A stretch of DNA of 64,000 nt from Cohnella herbarum (GTDB taxonomy: Bacteria > Bacillota > Bacilli > Paenibacillales > Paenibacillaceae). The notes beneath the pieces were generated by a model. It made no database searches and was not told the DNA's origin. It was given only the letters and a program-made list of their open reading frames with translations. Below, in pieces: positions 26,314 to 34,960 of the stretch (position 1 is its first letter; each line of letters opens with the position of its first letter). The position numbers and the translations under genes are program-made. Where the stretch lies: the NCBI RefSeq assembly GCF_012849095.1, contig NZ_CP051680.1, forward strand, positions 186,001 to 250,000. Direction: 5' to 3'.

Positions 26314-28296
26314 ATGATTAAACAACAAAAACTGCAATATCATCTACGTAAGAAACCTTATCTCGTGGATGCCATTGCGGGCAATTCCGCCATGCTCGTC
26401 TCGCTCGGACAAACGGGGAGATTATACCGGCTATGGTGGCCGCACATCGATTATCCGCAGCATGTGGACGAAATTCGCACCGGTTTAAGAATCGGGTCTA
26501 CGCCGGGGGGCGTAACTTGGTTCGATGATCCGGAAGCGGGTTGGCAGCATTCTGCAAACTACTTGCCGCGTACGAACGCTTATCGCGTTATTTCCACGCA
26601 TCCGGATTATTCGGTCGAAGTGGAACAGACGGATTATGCCGTTCCCGGGCAACCGCTTATGGTTAGAGGTTACCGGTTGACGAATCGCGGGCAAGAAACG
26701 AGAGATTTAGAGTTCTATCATTATGGCTCGTTTCAGATTATGGACAACGAGCTATATATGACAACCGAGTTCGCTGTTCAGGAAGATGCGTTGCTTCACT
26801 TCCGGCATCAATATGCTTTCGCAGTCGGAAGCTCGATCGAATGCAGCGAATACCAAGCTGGAAGCGGAGCTTGGCACGGTGCCGCGAACGGCTACTTGAA
26901 CGGCAATCAGATTGACATGCAGCCGGACGGCGCAATGAAGTGGGTTTTCGCGGCAATCGAGCCGGGACAATCGGTACTTCTTCCTATCTATATCGCGGCC
27001 GGACATTCTCGTCACGAAGCTTTAGGCGCGCTAACGGTAGCGAAGAGCCGGAGTTACGAGGAATGGTTTACGGAGATGGAAACGTACTGGTCCGATTATT
27101 TGGCGAACGCGGCTCCATGTCCCGGCGGGAACGAACAAATCGTTGCGTTATACGAACGTTCCCAGCTAGCCATGAAGCTGATGGCGGACGAAGCGACGGG
27201 AACGATAGTCGCCGCTCCGGAGTTCGATGAATATTTCAGCCGATGCGGCGGATATGCCTATAGTTGGGGGCGCGATGCGGCTTTCGTAACGACGGCGTTT
27301 AACAAAGCCGGCTTAGGCGCGTTATCCGAAAAATTTTACGACTGGTCCATCACTGCGCAAGAAGCGGACGGTTCCTGGCAGCAGCGTCATTACCACGACG
27401 GAAGCTTGGCCCCTCATTGGGGACTGCAGATCGACGAGGGTTCTTCGTTGATCTGGGGGATGTGGGAGTATTACCTTCATTCCGGGGAGCAAGAAGCTTT
27501 TCTCGAACGGATGTGGCCTGCGGTTGAGCGGGGAGCGGTCTTCTTGGTCCAGTATTTGGACCCGGAGACAGGGCTCCCGTTGCCGACGAGGGATTTGTGG
27601 GAGGAACGCGAAGCGGAGCATACCTACTCGGCAGCGGCCGTGTACGGGGGCTTAACGGCTGCGGCTTCCTTCGCTTCGCGCAAAGGGAAAGATCGCCTGG
27701 CGGAACTATGGCGGAGCGCGGCCGAACGAATCGCTTTGGCCATCGAGGAACGTTGCTGGAACGAATCCAAAGGCTCGTATTATCGCGGATTAAAGCTGAC
27801 GGTTTCCAAGGAAGACTATGAAGCGGCAATCGCTAGAGGAGAGCGCGGCTTCGTTCAACAACGGGACAAAGGCTACATGAGGTACGTCCTTGAGTTCGAT
27901 CCCATCGTGGATATCAGCTTGCTAGGCATAAGCGTACCGTTTAATGCCGTTCCCGTAGATAGTCCGAGAATGGCCCGAACGGCCGATACGATCGAGCAAC
28001 TGTTGACTTCGCATCCCGTCGGCGGCATCAGGAGATATGAGGATGATTCGTATATCGGAGGCAATCCGTGGATTTTGACTACTTTGTGGTTAAGCCACTA
28101 TCGAACGCTTCAAGGCCGATATGAAGAGGCAAGGCGTCATCTGGACTATGCGGTCAAGCATGTCACGTCGTCCGGCCTGCTCCCTGAGCAAGTGGATCAG
28201 GTAACGGGTGAGACGGCTTGGGTCGTACCTCTAACTTGGTCGCACGCGATGTTCGTGTTGGCTGTTCATATGTTGGCGGAGCGCGGGGAGCTGTAA
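26314..28296 (+). CDS. Glycoside hydrolase family 15 (glucoamylase-like)
   Basis: The product has 660 residues, with no signal peptide, so it is probably cytoplasmic. An N-terminal beta-sandwich (about 1-270) precedes an (alpha/alpha)6 catalytic barrel (about 280-655). GH15 signatures: RCGGYAYSWGRDAAFVTTAF, DGSWQQRHY, the acid-bearing segment DLWEEREAEHTYSAAAVYGG, and the base-bearing segment GGIRRYEDDSYIGGNPW. It should release glucose from the non-reducing ends of alpha-glucans, maltodextrin or possibly trehalose. AAAGGAG lies 7 bases before ATG 26314. It appears to be a single-gene unit, followed by the 51-bp repeat array. Confidence 0.92.
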   Translation: MIKQQKLQYHLRKKPYLVDAIAGNSAMLVSLGQTGRLYRLWWPHIDYPQHVDEIRTGLRIGSTPGGVTWFDDPEAGWQHSANYLPRTNAYRVISTHPDYSVEVEQTDYAVPGQPLMVRGYRLTNRGQETRDLEFYHYGSFQIMDNELYMTTEFAVQEDALLHFRHQYAFAVGSSIECSEYQAGSGAWHGAANGYLNGNQIDMQPDGAMKWVFAAIEPGQSVLLPIYIAAGHSRHEALGALTVAKSRSYEEWFTEMETYWSDYLANAAPCPGGNEQIVALYERSQLAMKLMADEATGTIVAAPEFDEYFSRCGGYAYSWGRDAAFVTTAFNKAGLGALSEKFYDWSITAQEADGSWQQRHYHDGSLAPHWGLQIDEGSSLIWGMWEYYLHSGEQEAFLERMWPAVERGAVFLVQYLDPETGLPLPTRDLWEEREAEHTYSAAAVYGGLTAAASFASRKGKDRLAELWRSAAERIALAIEERCWNESKGSYYRGLKLTVSKEDYEAAIARGERGFVQQRDKGYMRYVLEFDPIVDISLLGISVPFNAVPVDSPRMARTADTIEQLLTSHPVGGIRRYEDDSYIGGNPWILTTLWLSHYRTLQGRYEEARRHLDYAVKHVTSSGLLPEQVDQVTGETAWVVPLTWSHAMFVLAVHMLAERGEL

Positions 28297-28313
28297 AGGG
28301 AGTTTTTGGCGGA

Positions 28314-28660
28314 AATAACGGTTCTAGCTAGTTACCGCTATCTGGCTGCATAACCGGGTTTTACGACAAATAACGGTGCTAGGCACCGCTATTCCGCTCC
28401 ATAACCGGGTTTTACGCCAAATAACGGTGCTAGGCACCGCTATTCCGCTCCATAACCGGGTTTTACGCCAAATAACGGTGCTAGGCACCGCTATTCCGCT
28501 CCATAACCGGGTTTTACGCCAAATAACGGTGCTAGGCACCGCTATTCCGCTCCATAACCGGGTTTTACGCCAAATAACGGTGCTAGGCACCGCTATTCCG
28601 CTCCATAACCGGGTTTTACGCCAAATAACGGTGCTAGGCACCGCTATTCCGCTCCATAAC
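28314..28660. repeat. 51-bp tandem repeat array with palindromic core
   Basis: A divergent 55-bp first unit (28314) is followed by five essentially identical 51-bp units starting at 28369, 28420, 28471, 28522 and 28573, and by a partial unit ending at 28660. Each unit holds a near-palindrome, AATAACGGTGC-TAG-GCACCGCTATT, and a spacer with AACCGGGTTTTACGCC. The period is a multiple of three, so spurious open frames cross it on both strands. It lies in the 3' region of the GH15 gene and directly abuts the IS256 element. Confidence 0.95.
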
Positions 28661-28669
28661 GGTAGCGTC

Positions 28670-30060
28670 AAGTAGTCTGTGTAGTAGGTTTTTCCATCGG
28701 GACGATGGATAGAAAAAATCAATTTGTTTAAGGTCGTGTGACTTGAGGCGCGTAGCTCAAGCGAAGGCGCGGGAGCTACAGCTTTAAGTCTTTTGTCTTG
28801 AATATTTCTCAGTGTACATCTTCTCAAATGCTGCTTTGGTGTCTGGGTCTACAAAGCCTCGAATTGCTCTTCCGCACCATTTCTCATTGTAGTCTAGGGA
28901 TTGGAGGTAGATGATTTTCTCTGCTGCTTCAATGTTAGTTAGACTATTCATTGGCTTCAGGCGCTTGCGTAACTCTTTGTTCGTCCGTTCAATGGGGTTC
29001 GAAGTGTAAATCGCAGGTCGTGTGAGTGCTGGGAACTTGTAGAAGGTCAGTAACGTCGGGAGTTGTTCCTCCCACGACTTCACTTCCTTCGGATATTGCT
29101 TGCTCCATTTGGCTTTGAACCCATCGAAGACCGCCAAAGCTACATCGCCATCAAATGCCGTGTATACACCCTTCAAATCTTCGAGAAACTCGGTTTTATC
29201 GTTGACTCGAATTTTTGGAAAGGTACTTCTCACTTTATGGACGATACAGTGCTGCACATCGGCCTGAGGATACACTGCTCGAAAAGCTTCCTCAAGTCCA
29301 GGTAGCCCGTCAAAAACGCCAACTAGCACTTCGGTTGCTCCGCGGTTCTTTAAGTCAATTAAGACCTCTTTCCAAACGTTAGAACTCTCTTGGCCACCGA
29401 CGTAAAATCCTAGAATTTGACGTATCCCTTTCTCGTCGATACCCATGACCAAGTAAACAGCCTCGCTACTGACTGTATTACGTTTGAGCTTAACATAGAG
29501 CCCGTCCAAATAGATAACGGAGTAGCGTTTCTCTAACGGGCGCTTCTGCCACTGTTCGATGTCTTCCATAACCGTCTGTGTAATGTTACTGATGGTGGTC
29601 GGAGAGTACTGAGTACCGAACATGCTCTCGATGAACTTGGCAACTTCGCGTGTGCTCATTCCGCCTTTGTACATATGAATGATGGCCTCTTCCAACCAGC
29701 CTTCTCTACGTTGGTAGGGTTGGAACAAACGCGTTTGAAAAGTGCCTTTACGGTCGCGAGGAACTTGGAGTTCGTTTATGGTTCCGTAACGGGTTTGGAA
29801 CGTACGCTTGTAGTGACCATTACGACTGTTTCGCTGATCCTGTTGCTCGTTAAGCATGTAGTTCTTAATTTCTTCACGCATGAGCAGTTCTAGCTTCTCC
29901 TGCAACAGCTTTTTTACAGCATTTTCAAGTAGATTGTCGTACGCATTTTCGGATATAGTAGTCATCGAGTAGGGCTCCTTCTTGGTGATGTCGTAATCCC
30001 GAGGATACCCTACTTTTTTGTTGCCTGTTAAGGCTCCAAATGTTGGTACACAGACTACTT
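28670..30060 (-). mobile_element. IS256-family insertion sequence
   Basis: About 1.39 kb, bounded by inverted repeats: AAGTAGTCTGTGTA at 28670-28683 and its exact complement at 30047-30060. It encodes one intact transposase. I found no clear 8- or 9-bp target duplication at its edges, so deletion or recombination after insertion is possible. The left end sits about 10 bases from the last 51-bp repeat. Confidence 0.9.
28784..29965 (-). CDS. IS256-family transposase (Mutator-like)
   Basis: The product has 393 residues, full length for the family. Hallmarks are RNGHYKRTFQTRYGTINELQVPRDR, the first catalytic Asp in YLDGLYVKL, the second in VGVFDGLPGLEEAFRAVYPQ with QHCIVHKVRSTFPKI, and the C-terminal NPIERTNKELRKRLKPMNS carrying the catalytic Glu. 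No frameshift is seen, so it is probably functional and catalyses movement of its own IS through a DDE mechanism. Confidence 0.95.
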   Translation of the reverse strand: MTTISENAYDNLLENAVKKLLQEKLELLMREEIKNYMLNEQQDQRNSRNGHYKRTFQTRYGTINELQVPRDRKGTFQTRLFQPYQRREGWLEEAIIHMYKGGMSTREVAKFIESMFGTQYSPTTISNITQTVMEDIEQWQKRPLEKRYSVIYLDGLYVKLKRNTVSSEAVYLVMGIDEKGIRQILGFYVGGQESSNVWKEVLIDLKNRGATEVLVGVFDGLPGLEEAFRAVYPQADVQHCIVHKVRSTFPKIRVNDKTEFLEDLKGVYTAFDGDVALAVFDGFKAKWSKQYPKEVKSWEEQLPTLLTFYKFPALTRPAIYTSNPIERTNKELRKRLKPMNSLTNIEAAEKIIYLQSLDYNEKWCGRAIRGFVDPDTKAAFEKMYTEKYSRQKT

Positions 30061-30101
30061 TACATCATCTATCAAGCAGCAATAGCATCTTCATTAGCTG
30101 C

Positions 30102-30149
30102 AAAAAAACGCCTTCAATCACACGGAACAACCGGTGATTGAAGGCGTTT
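30102..30149 (-). terminator. Terminator of the lipoprotein gene
   Basis: On the minus strand, AACGCCTTCAATCAC pairs with GTGATTGAAGGCGTT and is followed by a run of T (the A-run at 30102-30108 on the plus strand). It lies just beyond the stop at 30154. Confidence 0.88.
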
Positions 30150-30153
30150 CTAC

Positions 30154-30864
30154 TTAAATCTCTCTGCTCAGAAGCTTAAGCGACAATACCTTCTGCGTAT
30201 CGGGGTCGAGATCGAGCTTTAACCATCCGCCGGATACTTCGAGTGCGAGAACGTTCGTATGATCTTCGTTCGGAATTCCAAGCAATTGAGCCGCTTCGGA
30301 CCCGCTCATGCCGTATAACAAACCTTGTATGCCAGTGTTGACGCCGGAAGAGCTGATCTCGACGTAAACGACTTTATCTTTGTCGTTAAGACCTATGGAG
30401 TAGCCGTCGTATTCCCATATATTAACCGTTTGCTTGTCTCCGGGTAGCAAGTAGGTGTCCGACGGAAGACCGTATCTCTTGACGACTTCCTTATCCGAGA
30501 CGCCGAGCTTAATGCTTGCCAACGAAGGGCTTTTAGGCTGGAAAGCAGGATTTGGAGCGTCCTCCGGTTCTGTCGATTTGGGTTGAATCGTAGATACCTC
30601 GACGGGCGGCGAAGCTGCGTCCGGGTGTTTACTGGCCGCCGGTTGCGATGGTTCCGGAGTGACGGCAGGCGGATCCATGGTTTGAATGATCGCTTCTTCG
30701 GGTGAGGAGTCTTCAGGCGACCATTCAGGCGATGAAATCGCAGGCGGATCGCTTGCGGGACCGGATGCGGATTCTATGATCGGGGATGAACTGCACGATA
30801 CCAAACTAACCGACAGCAGAAGCGCACCCCATATTTTCAGTCGGGCAGGGGAGTATCTCGGCAT
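30154..30864 (-). CDS. Lipoprotein with tandem SmpA/BamE-like repeats, function unknown
   Basis: About 236 residues. ATG 30864 has GGAGGG 6 bases upstream; the ATG at 30870 touches it. Lipoprotein signal: LLLSVSLVSCSSS. A Pro/Ser/Glu-rich linker follows (about 25-120). The C-terminal half carries two copies of a short motif (SLASIKLGVSDKEVVKRYGL and a later LLYGMSGSEAAQLLGIP), each resembling the G-x-S-x-x-E-V-x-x-x-L/Y-G-x-P motif of SmpA/DUF4309-like small domains. The location is the outer face of the membrane; the role is unknown. Confidence 0.78.
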   Translation of the reverse strand: MPRYSPARLKIWGALLLSVSLVSCSSSPIIESASGPASDPPAISSPEWSPEDSSPEEAIIQTMDPPAVTPEPSQPAASKHPDAASPPVEVSTIQPKSTEPEDAPNPAFQPKSPSLASIKLGVSDKEVVKRYGLPSDTYLLPGDKQTVNIWEYDGYSIGLNDKDKVVYVEISSSGVNTGIQGLLYGMSGSEAAQLLGIPNEDHTNVLALEVSGGWLKLDLDPDTQKVLSLKLLSREI

Positions 30865-31116
30865 GTTCATCCCTCCAATATAACCGTTGATACTATATAA
30901 GACATAACAGATCATGGAAAAGTTTCGGGCTTGTCAAAAAAATATAAGAAATCATTCTTTTGTCGCATAACGTCGCAGTTTGTCGGGACTAAAGTCATGT
31001 CGATTTTTCATCGCTTACGCCAAAGATTGTCATGCGAAAATGTGCATCCCGATATTGCGCGCGGGAAAAGGATATGGTACGTTAAACGGAAAAGACAACG
31101 GGTGGTGGGGAAGACG

Positions 31117-31689
31117 ATGGAAATTCTTAAAGCAAGGATCCTAAAGGAAGCAAGCGTCATAAATTCCGGGGTGTTGAAATTGGATTCTCTGCTTAACCAT
31201 GGCGTCGATCCGCAATTGACGATGGAGATGGGCAAAGAATTCGCGGCCAGATTTGCCGGAGAGAAAATAACGAAGGTGATCACGGTGGAATCGTCCGGAA
31301 TCCCCGTTGCATTCGCTACCGCTCTTCAATTGGGAGTTCCGCTCGTATTTGCCCGCAGGAAAAAGACGTTGTTGGGCGAGCCCGATGCTTATTGCGAGAG
31401 AGTTCCTTCGTTCACCAAAGGAATCGTAACGGATTTAATCGTATCGCGTCATCTGTTGAGCGCCGACGACTCCGTGTTATTCATAGACGATATTATCGCG
31501 AACGGAGATGCGGCCCGCGGTTTGATCAAGATTATCGAGCAATCCGGCGCCGCGCTTAAGGGAATCGGCATCGTCCTCGAGAAATCTTTTCAAGCTGGAG
31601 GACGTACGTTGCGCGACTTGGGTTACCAAGTGGAAACATTGGTGAAGATTCAATCGCTCGACGATAACACGATTACGTTTGCCGATTAA
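31117..31689 (+). CDS. xpt: Xanthine phosphoribosyltransferase
   Basis: The product has 190 residues, the usual length. It converts xanthine and PRPP to XMP in purine salvage. Compared with Bacillus Xpt, it shows VLKLDSLLNHGVDP, EFAARFAGEKITKVITVESSGI, GVPLVFARRKK, the PRPP loop LFIDDIIANGDAARGL, GIGIVLEKSFQAGG and VKIQSLDD. ATG 31117 starts exactly where the family starts, with a GGGGAAG purine tract just before; an in-frame extension to 30931 is not family-like. No guanine riboswitch of the sort found ahead of Bacillus xpt is recognisable upstream, and pbuX does not follow. Confidence 0.92.
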   Translation: MEILKARILKEASVINSGVLKLDSLLNHGVDPQLTMEMGKEFAARFAGEKITKVITVESSGIPVAFATALQLGVPLVFARRKKTLLGEPDAYCERVPSFTKGIVTDLIVSRHLLSADDSVLFIDDIIANGDAARGLIKIIEQSGAALKGIGIVLEKSFQAGGRTLRDLGYQVETLVKIQSLDDNTITFAD

Positions 31690-31772
31690 GATAAGGGCGA
31701 TGAACGTCCTTTCCCAATCGGAATGCTATATCGTATAATAGAACTAACCTGCAGGTGGGGAGGCGAACAGCA

Positions 31773-32108
31773 ATGGAAAACGATAATCAAGTCAATTTGT
31801 CGGTGGACTTCTTCCTGAACAAGTTGGAAGAGGCTAAAGTCCATTTCGAGCGCGCGCTCGACTGCAAACACACGGAGTTCGACGACCTGTATCCATACAT
31901 GATCGAACACCCGCAATTTTTCTGGTATAAACGTTATGTAGCTTGGTCCGAATTACTCACGATCGTTAAGCTGTGCGAAGAGCTCAAGATCCCATGGACG
32001 GAACGATTCGCGACTCATCAGGCGGAATACGTCAGCAAACGGGTCATGTCCAGCAAAGTTCTGGATTACTGGTATGAAACGAACGATACGAGGGAGCACG
32101 TCGGGTAA
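31773..32108 (+). CDS. Conserved small protein of unknown function (111 aa)
   Basis: ATG 31773 follows GGGGAGG with about 9 bases spacing. The protein is acidic and helical (VDFFLNKLEEAKVHFERALD, then HPQFFWYKRYVAWSELLTIV). No motif is recognised. Its own promoter may include TATAAT near 31734. A terminator follows at 32143. It is coding by ribosome site, length and amino-acid composition. Confidence 0.7.
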   Translation: MENDNQVNLSVDFFLNKLEEAKVHFERALDCKHTEFDDLYPYMIEHPQFFWYKRYVAWSELLTIVKLCEELKIPWTERFATHQAEYVSKRVMSSKVLDYWYETNDTREHVG

Positions 32109-32142
32109 GCTATTCGGTGCTGCTGGCAAGAGAACCCCGGAG

Positions 32143-32174
32143 AACCCGCAAGGACCTTGGTCCTGCGGGTTTTC
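32143..32174 (+). terminator. Rho-independent terminator
   Basis: AACCCGCAAGGACC pairs with GGTCCTGCGGGTT (one bulged A) across a 2-base loop and is followed by TTTTC. Confidence 0.85.
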
Positions 32175-32201
32175 GTCACAAGAGGAGGAGAAGGGTAAGC
32201 T

Positions 32202-32414
32202 ATGAATGATGAACAACTCAATCAATACCGGGTGGATGGAACGAAAGTCAGAATCGTTAGGGATGCGTTGGAACTAAACGACGTCGTCGGCATCGTAGTC
32301 GCATGGGATGAGGAGCAATTGCTCATTCGTCGTCCGAACCGTAGAGTCGTGAAGGTTAAACGCGGATACGATATTCAGTTGGCAAGCGAACCGCGGCAAT
32401 GGTCCCATGAATGA
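32202..32414 (+). CDS. Small protein of unknown function (70 aa)
   Basis: ATG 32202 follows a strong GAGGAGGAGAAGG tract. The sequence (VDGTKVRIVRDALELNDVVG and VVAWDEEQLLIRRPNRRVVK) is predicted to be all-beta, like a small SH3-type or KOW-like barrel, with a basic second half. No family is recognised. The short spacing to the next gene suggests co-transcription. Confidence 0.7.
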   Translation: MNDEQLNQYRVDGTKVRIVRDALELNDVVGIVVAWDEEQLLIRRPNRRVVKVKRGYDIQLASEPRQWSHE

Positions 32415-32494
32415 AAACGGCGCGATTGTGGAAGAGTAGAAGGGAAGAAGGAAAGATAGGACTTCTATTTCCGAACGATCGCGAGGGTAAAAGC

Positions 32495-32827
32495 ATGATC
32501 ATCAATGAATCGAACAACGATGCCGCGAAGTCGCGGATTTCGGACAAGCTTCCAGAGGTAAATATCGGATACGAGCAATTTACCGGAGAAATTTTCGATG
32601 CAGGGGAACTAGATGCGATGACGAAACATTTAATCGGGTTGGGAGTCGCCCTGTTCGCGAATAATGAGAATAGCACTCATTATTATTTGCAAGCCGTACG
32701 GGATCTGGGCGGGACGGATCTTCAGATCATGGAGACGGCTGCCATCTCTTCGGCTGCAAGCGGGAATATTCGGTTTCAGTCCGGAATGTCGATACCGGGA
32801 TGGAGCCCGATCTCGCCTTCTTATTGA
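32495..32827 (+). CDS. Carboxymuconolactone decarboxylase/AhpD-like protein
   Basis: About 110 residues from ATG 32495 (GAGGG upstream). An earlier in-frame GTG/ATG near 32411 would add a basic stretch unlike the family. The core LDAMTKHLIGLGVALFANNENSTHYYLQAV followed by LQIMETAAISSAASG matches the CMD/AhpD fold, but the redox C-x-x-C of AhpD is absent, so peroxidase-type thiol chemistry is not expected. Function uncertain. This is the last backbone gene before the tRNA. Confidence 0.72.
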   Translation: MIINESNNDAAKSRISDKLPEVNIGYEQFTGEIFDAGELDAMTKHLIGLGVALFANNENSTHYYLQAVRDLGGTDLQIMETAAISSAASGNIRFQSGMSIPGWSPISPSY

Positions 32828-32869
32828 AATTCTCGAATTTAACTGAAAATTTAAACTTTGTCCGTTCGC

Positions 32870-32899
32870 TTGACTTCGGTTTGTCTTTTATGATATTTT
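32870..32899 (+). promoter_or_regulatory. Probable tRNA-Leu promoter
   Basis: TTGACT at 32870-32875 with TATTTT at 32894-32899 (18-bp spacing), about 80 bases before the tRNA. It fits a SigA promoter, with a weak -10. Confidence 0.5.
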
Positions 32900-32978
32900 A
32901 ATATACGTGATTTCGACGAAGATACTCTTGCCGCCAGCCAATTCGGCTTAGAAGTATTCGAAGCTCACGTTCACGCAT

Positions 32979-33065
32979 GCGGTCGTGGCGGAATTGGCAG
33001 ACGCGCTAGATTCAGGTTCTAGTGGTGTAACAGCCGTGGAGGTTCGAGTCCTCTCGACCGCACCA
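32979..33065 (+). tRNA. tRNA-Leu (anticodon CAG)
   Basis: Acceptor GCGGTCG pairs with CGACCGC at the 3' end. A D-arm with AATTGGCAGACGC, an anticodon stem CTAGA/TCTAG with loop TTCAGGT (anticodon CAG), a long variable arm (class II), the T-arm GGTTCGAGTCC, discriminator A and an encoded CCA are all visible. It decodes CTG. Its 3' 57 bases form the island attachment site, so the functional tRNA is retained after integration. Confidence 0.97.
33009..33065 (+). repeat. attL: 57-bp tRNA-Leu 3' segment
   Basis: It begins GATTCAGGTTCTAG in the anticodon region and ends with the CCA of the intact tRNA. It is identical over 57 bases to the copy at 62858-62914. Confidence 0.95.
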
Positions 33066-33067
33066 CC

Positions 33068-34183
33068 CTAAGAATGTACGAGCTCTTGAACTTGTCCTTG
33101 TGACGGTTCAGGAGCTTTTTGTTTGATTGGGACTTGTAACGTGTTGCTCATGACCTGTGCCGACGAAACCTTAGAGTTATAATCCAGGTGAGCATAAATG
33201 TTAGCCGTTGTGGAGTAATGGCTATGCCCTAACCACTCTTGAATTTCTTTCAGGCTGACCCCATTGACAAGCAACAAGCTTGCACAACTGTGGCGAAGCT
33301 CATGGAAACGAATATGTTTTAGCTCATGCTTCTGGAGAACGATCGGGAAATGTTGTGTGATATATCCCGGTTTGATGCGGTCTCCCAGTTTGTTCACGTA
33401 GATGTATTCTTCATATTTGTAGCAATAGGAATCTTTGAACAAGGCACGATTTTGTTGTTGCTCTTCCCACAGTCGTTTCAATAGTTCAAAAAAGGCAGGT
33501 ACGAGCGGCAGAGTGCGATAACTCGATTTATTCTTTGCACGATCCTTCTCTACGATGATCTGTTTCCCCTCATACGATATGGAAGTGACGGTGTGACGAA
33601 TGGAAATGGTCTGATGCTGAAAACTGATAGCGCTCCACTTCAATCCGACAATTTCGCTCCGTCTGAGGCCATAGAATGCTGCTAAATACACGCCCAATTC
33701 CAATGGATCATCTTTCACGACTTCAAATAGCTGATTAAGTTCTTCGATATTGTAGTAACTTCCGTTAAACTGTTGCTTCTTAGGCCGATCAACCTTATCT
33801 GCCGGATTGGAAGGAATCATGTCCATCCGAAAGGCGTGTTGCAGGGCCTGACGAATATTGGCATGATACTTCTGAGCAGTGTGGGCAGTAATCTTGTACT
33901 TGTTCAGGACAAACAGATAGAAGTCTTGCAGATGCTTCGCTTGAAGTTCTTCCAGCAAAATCCCCTTGTCCTTGAAATAAGGAACAATTTTGCCCTTCAC
34001 ATTAAAACAATAAGCCGCATGAGTAGTCACTTCAACCTGATACTTCATCATGCCAAGCCATGCCAACATGAAATCTGCGAACAGAATGCCGGCTGGACTT
34101 TCTTCATCAGGTGCTGTTTCATCCTCAACTGGTAGCGCTAGTTCCTCTTCAATGGACTCAGAAGGAATTTCAAAGTTTAGCAG
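33068..34183 (-). CDS. int: Tyrosine recombinase (integrase)
   Basis: Its stop lies 3 bp from the tRNA CCA. The core-binding domain is visible (GILFADFMLAWLGMM and KYHANIRQALQHAF). The catalytic set is complete: Arg in YGLRRSEIVGLKW, Lys in the VEKDRAKNKSSYRTLPL region, HELRHS, GHSHYS and the nucleophile Tyr in TTANIYAHLD. The first ATG (34069) falls inside the core-binding domain, and the frame is open for 40 codons further up to about 34189 with no ATG, GTG or TTG. A CTG at 34183 (LLNFEIPSESIEEEL) is the best candidate start. An N-terminal arm-binding domain seems to be missing. It should catalyse integration at the tRNA. Confidence 0.9.
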   Translation of the reverse strand: MLNFEIPSESIEEELALPVEDETAPDEESPAGILFADFMLAWLGMMKYQVEVTTHAAYCFNVKGKIVPYFKDKGILLEELQAKHLQDFYLFVLNKYKITAHTAQKYHANIRQALQHAFRMDMIPSNPADKVDRPKKQQFNGSYYNIEELNQLFEVVKDDPLELGVYLAAFYGLRRSEIVGLKWSAISFQHQTISIRHTVTSISYEGKQIIVEKDRAKNKSSYRTLPLVPAFFELLKRLWEEQQQNRALFKDSYCYKYEEYIYVNKLGDRIKPGYITQHFPIVLQKHELKHIRFHELRHSCASLLLVNGVSLKEIQEWLGHSHYSTTANIYAHLDYNSKVSSAQVMSNTLQVPIKQKAPEPSQGQVQELVHS

Positions 34184-34242
34184 CCCTAGCTACCTACCAT
34201 CGACACTTTAATTATAACAACGGAATCAAAAAGGATTCAAAG

Positions 34243-34503
34243 CTATAAAGTGTCATGAACGCTTGTGCCGAGGGCTAAGTTTTCACGTAAATAATGGATG
34301 ATGCTCAGCTTCGGGATTTTGTAAAAGCGACCAATGCGAAAGTGAGCGATACGTCCTGATTGGAGTAATTTGCGGCCCGTTTTGGTACTGATGCCGCCTA
34401 ACATGGTACACATTTGTTCGACTATTACGATATCGGGCATGATCTGAAAAAGTAGCAGGTAAGGGTCAGTTTCAACAATGGGTTGATTTTCATCATCCGG
34501 CAT
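34243..34503 (-). CDS. Excisionase-like helix-turn-helix protein
   Basis: The product has 86 residues; AAGGAG lies 8 bases before the ATG at 34503. The segment EQMCTMLGGISTKTGRKLLQSGRIAHFRIGRFYKIPK has the layout of a winged-helix/MerR-type excisionase (HTH_17), in which the recognition helix is followed by an R-x-G-R-x-Y-K-I-P wing. It lies just upstream of int in the same direction and so is the probable recombination directionality factor. Confidence 0.75.
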   Translation of the reverse strand: MPDDENQPIVETDPYLLLFQIMPDIVIVEQMCTMLGGISTKTGRKLLQSGRIAHFRIGRFYKIPKLSIIHYLRENLALGTSVHDTL

Positions 34504-34960
34504 GAGCGATCTCCTTATTAAATAGGTTTCGATTTATCCGGTTAACAAAATCGCTCGCAATTTGCTGAACATTCGTTTCTGAATAGCAAAATGGTCGTGG
34601 CGTAGTCTGCATTTCTACTTTCCATTTCAGGCTAGTGGGAAAGTACCGAATAAAACGTATTTAGTTGTCAGGGTACGTAGATGTTCTGAAATATATAGAT
34701 GCTTTGCTGTATGAAACACTGTGACTTAAGGATAGATGTGTGCTTAAAGTGTTTGAAATAGTAGAAATCAAGCTTTTTGTAGGATAGATGCACGAGGGGA
34801 ATTAGCTCAGCTCTATAGGAGCCTAAGAAATCGTCCTGAAACAAAAGAGCTAGCTGTGATACAATTTCCTTTAATATGAGAGGGATGGATCCTTCAAGCT
34901 TATGGAATGGATGCAGTTACACAGTAAAAGGCGGCAGCACAGGTTCTGTTAAGAGCTTGA

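Noticed and set aside
28314..28660. Regular repeats that could be a CRISPR array
   Set aside because: The units are directly tandem with identical intervening sequence, so there are no unique spacers, and no cas genes are near.
28324..28827. Open frame with LWSGIAVPSTVIWRKTR repeats
   Set aside because: It is a by-product of the 51-bp DNA repeat, whose period is a multiple of three; both strands stay open. No ribosome site.
30916..31116. Guanine riboswitch before xpt
   Set aside because: I looked for the three-way junction with its conserved loop elements and could not find them in this leader.
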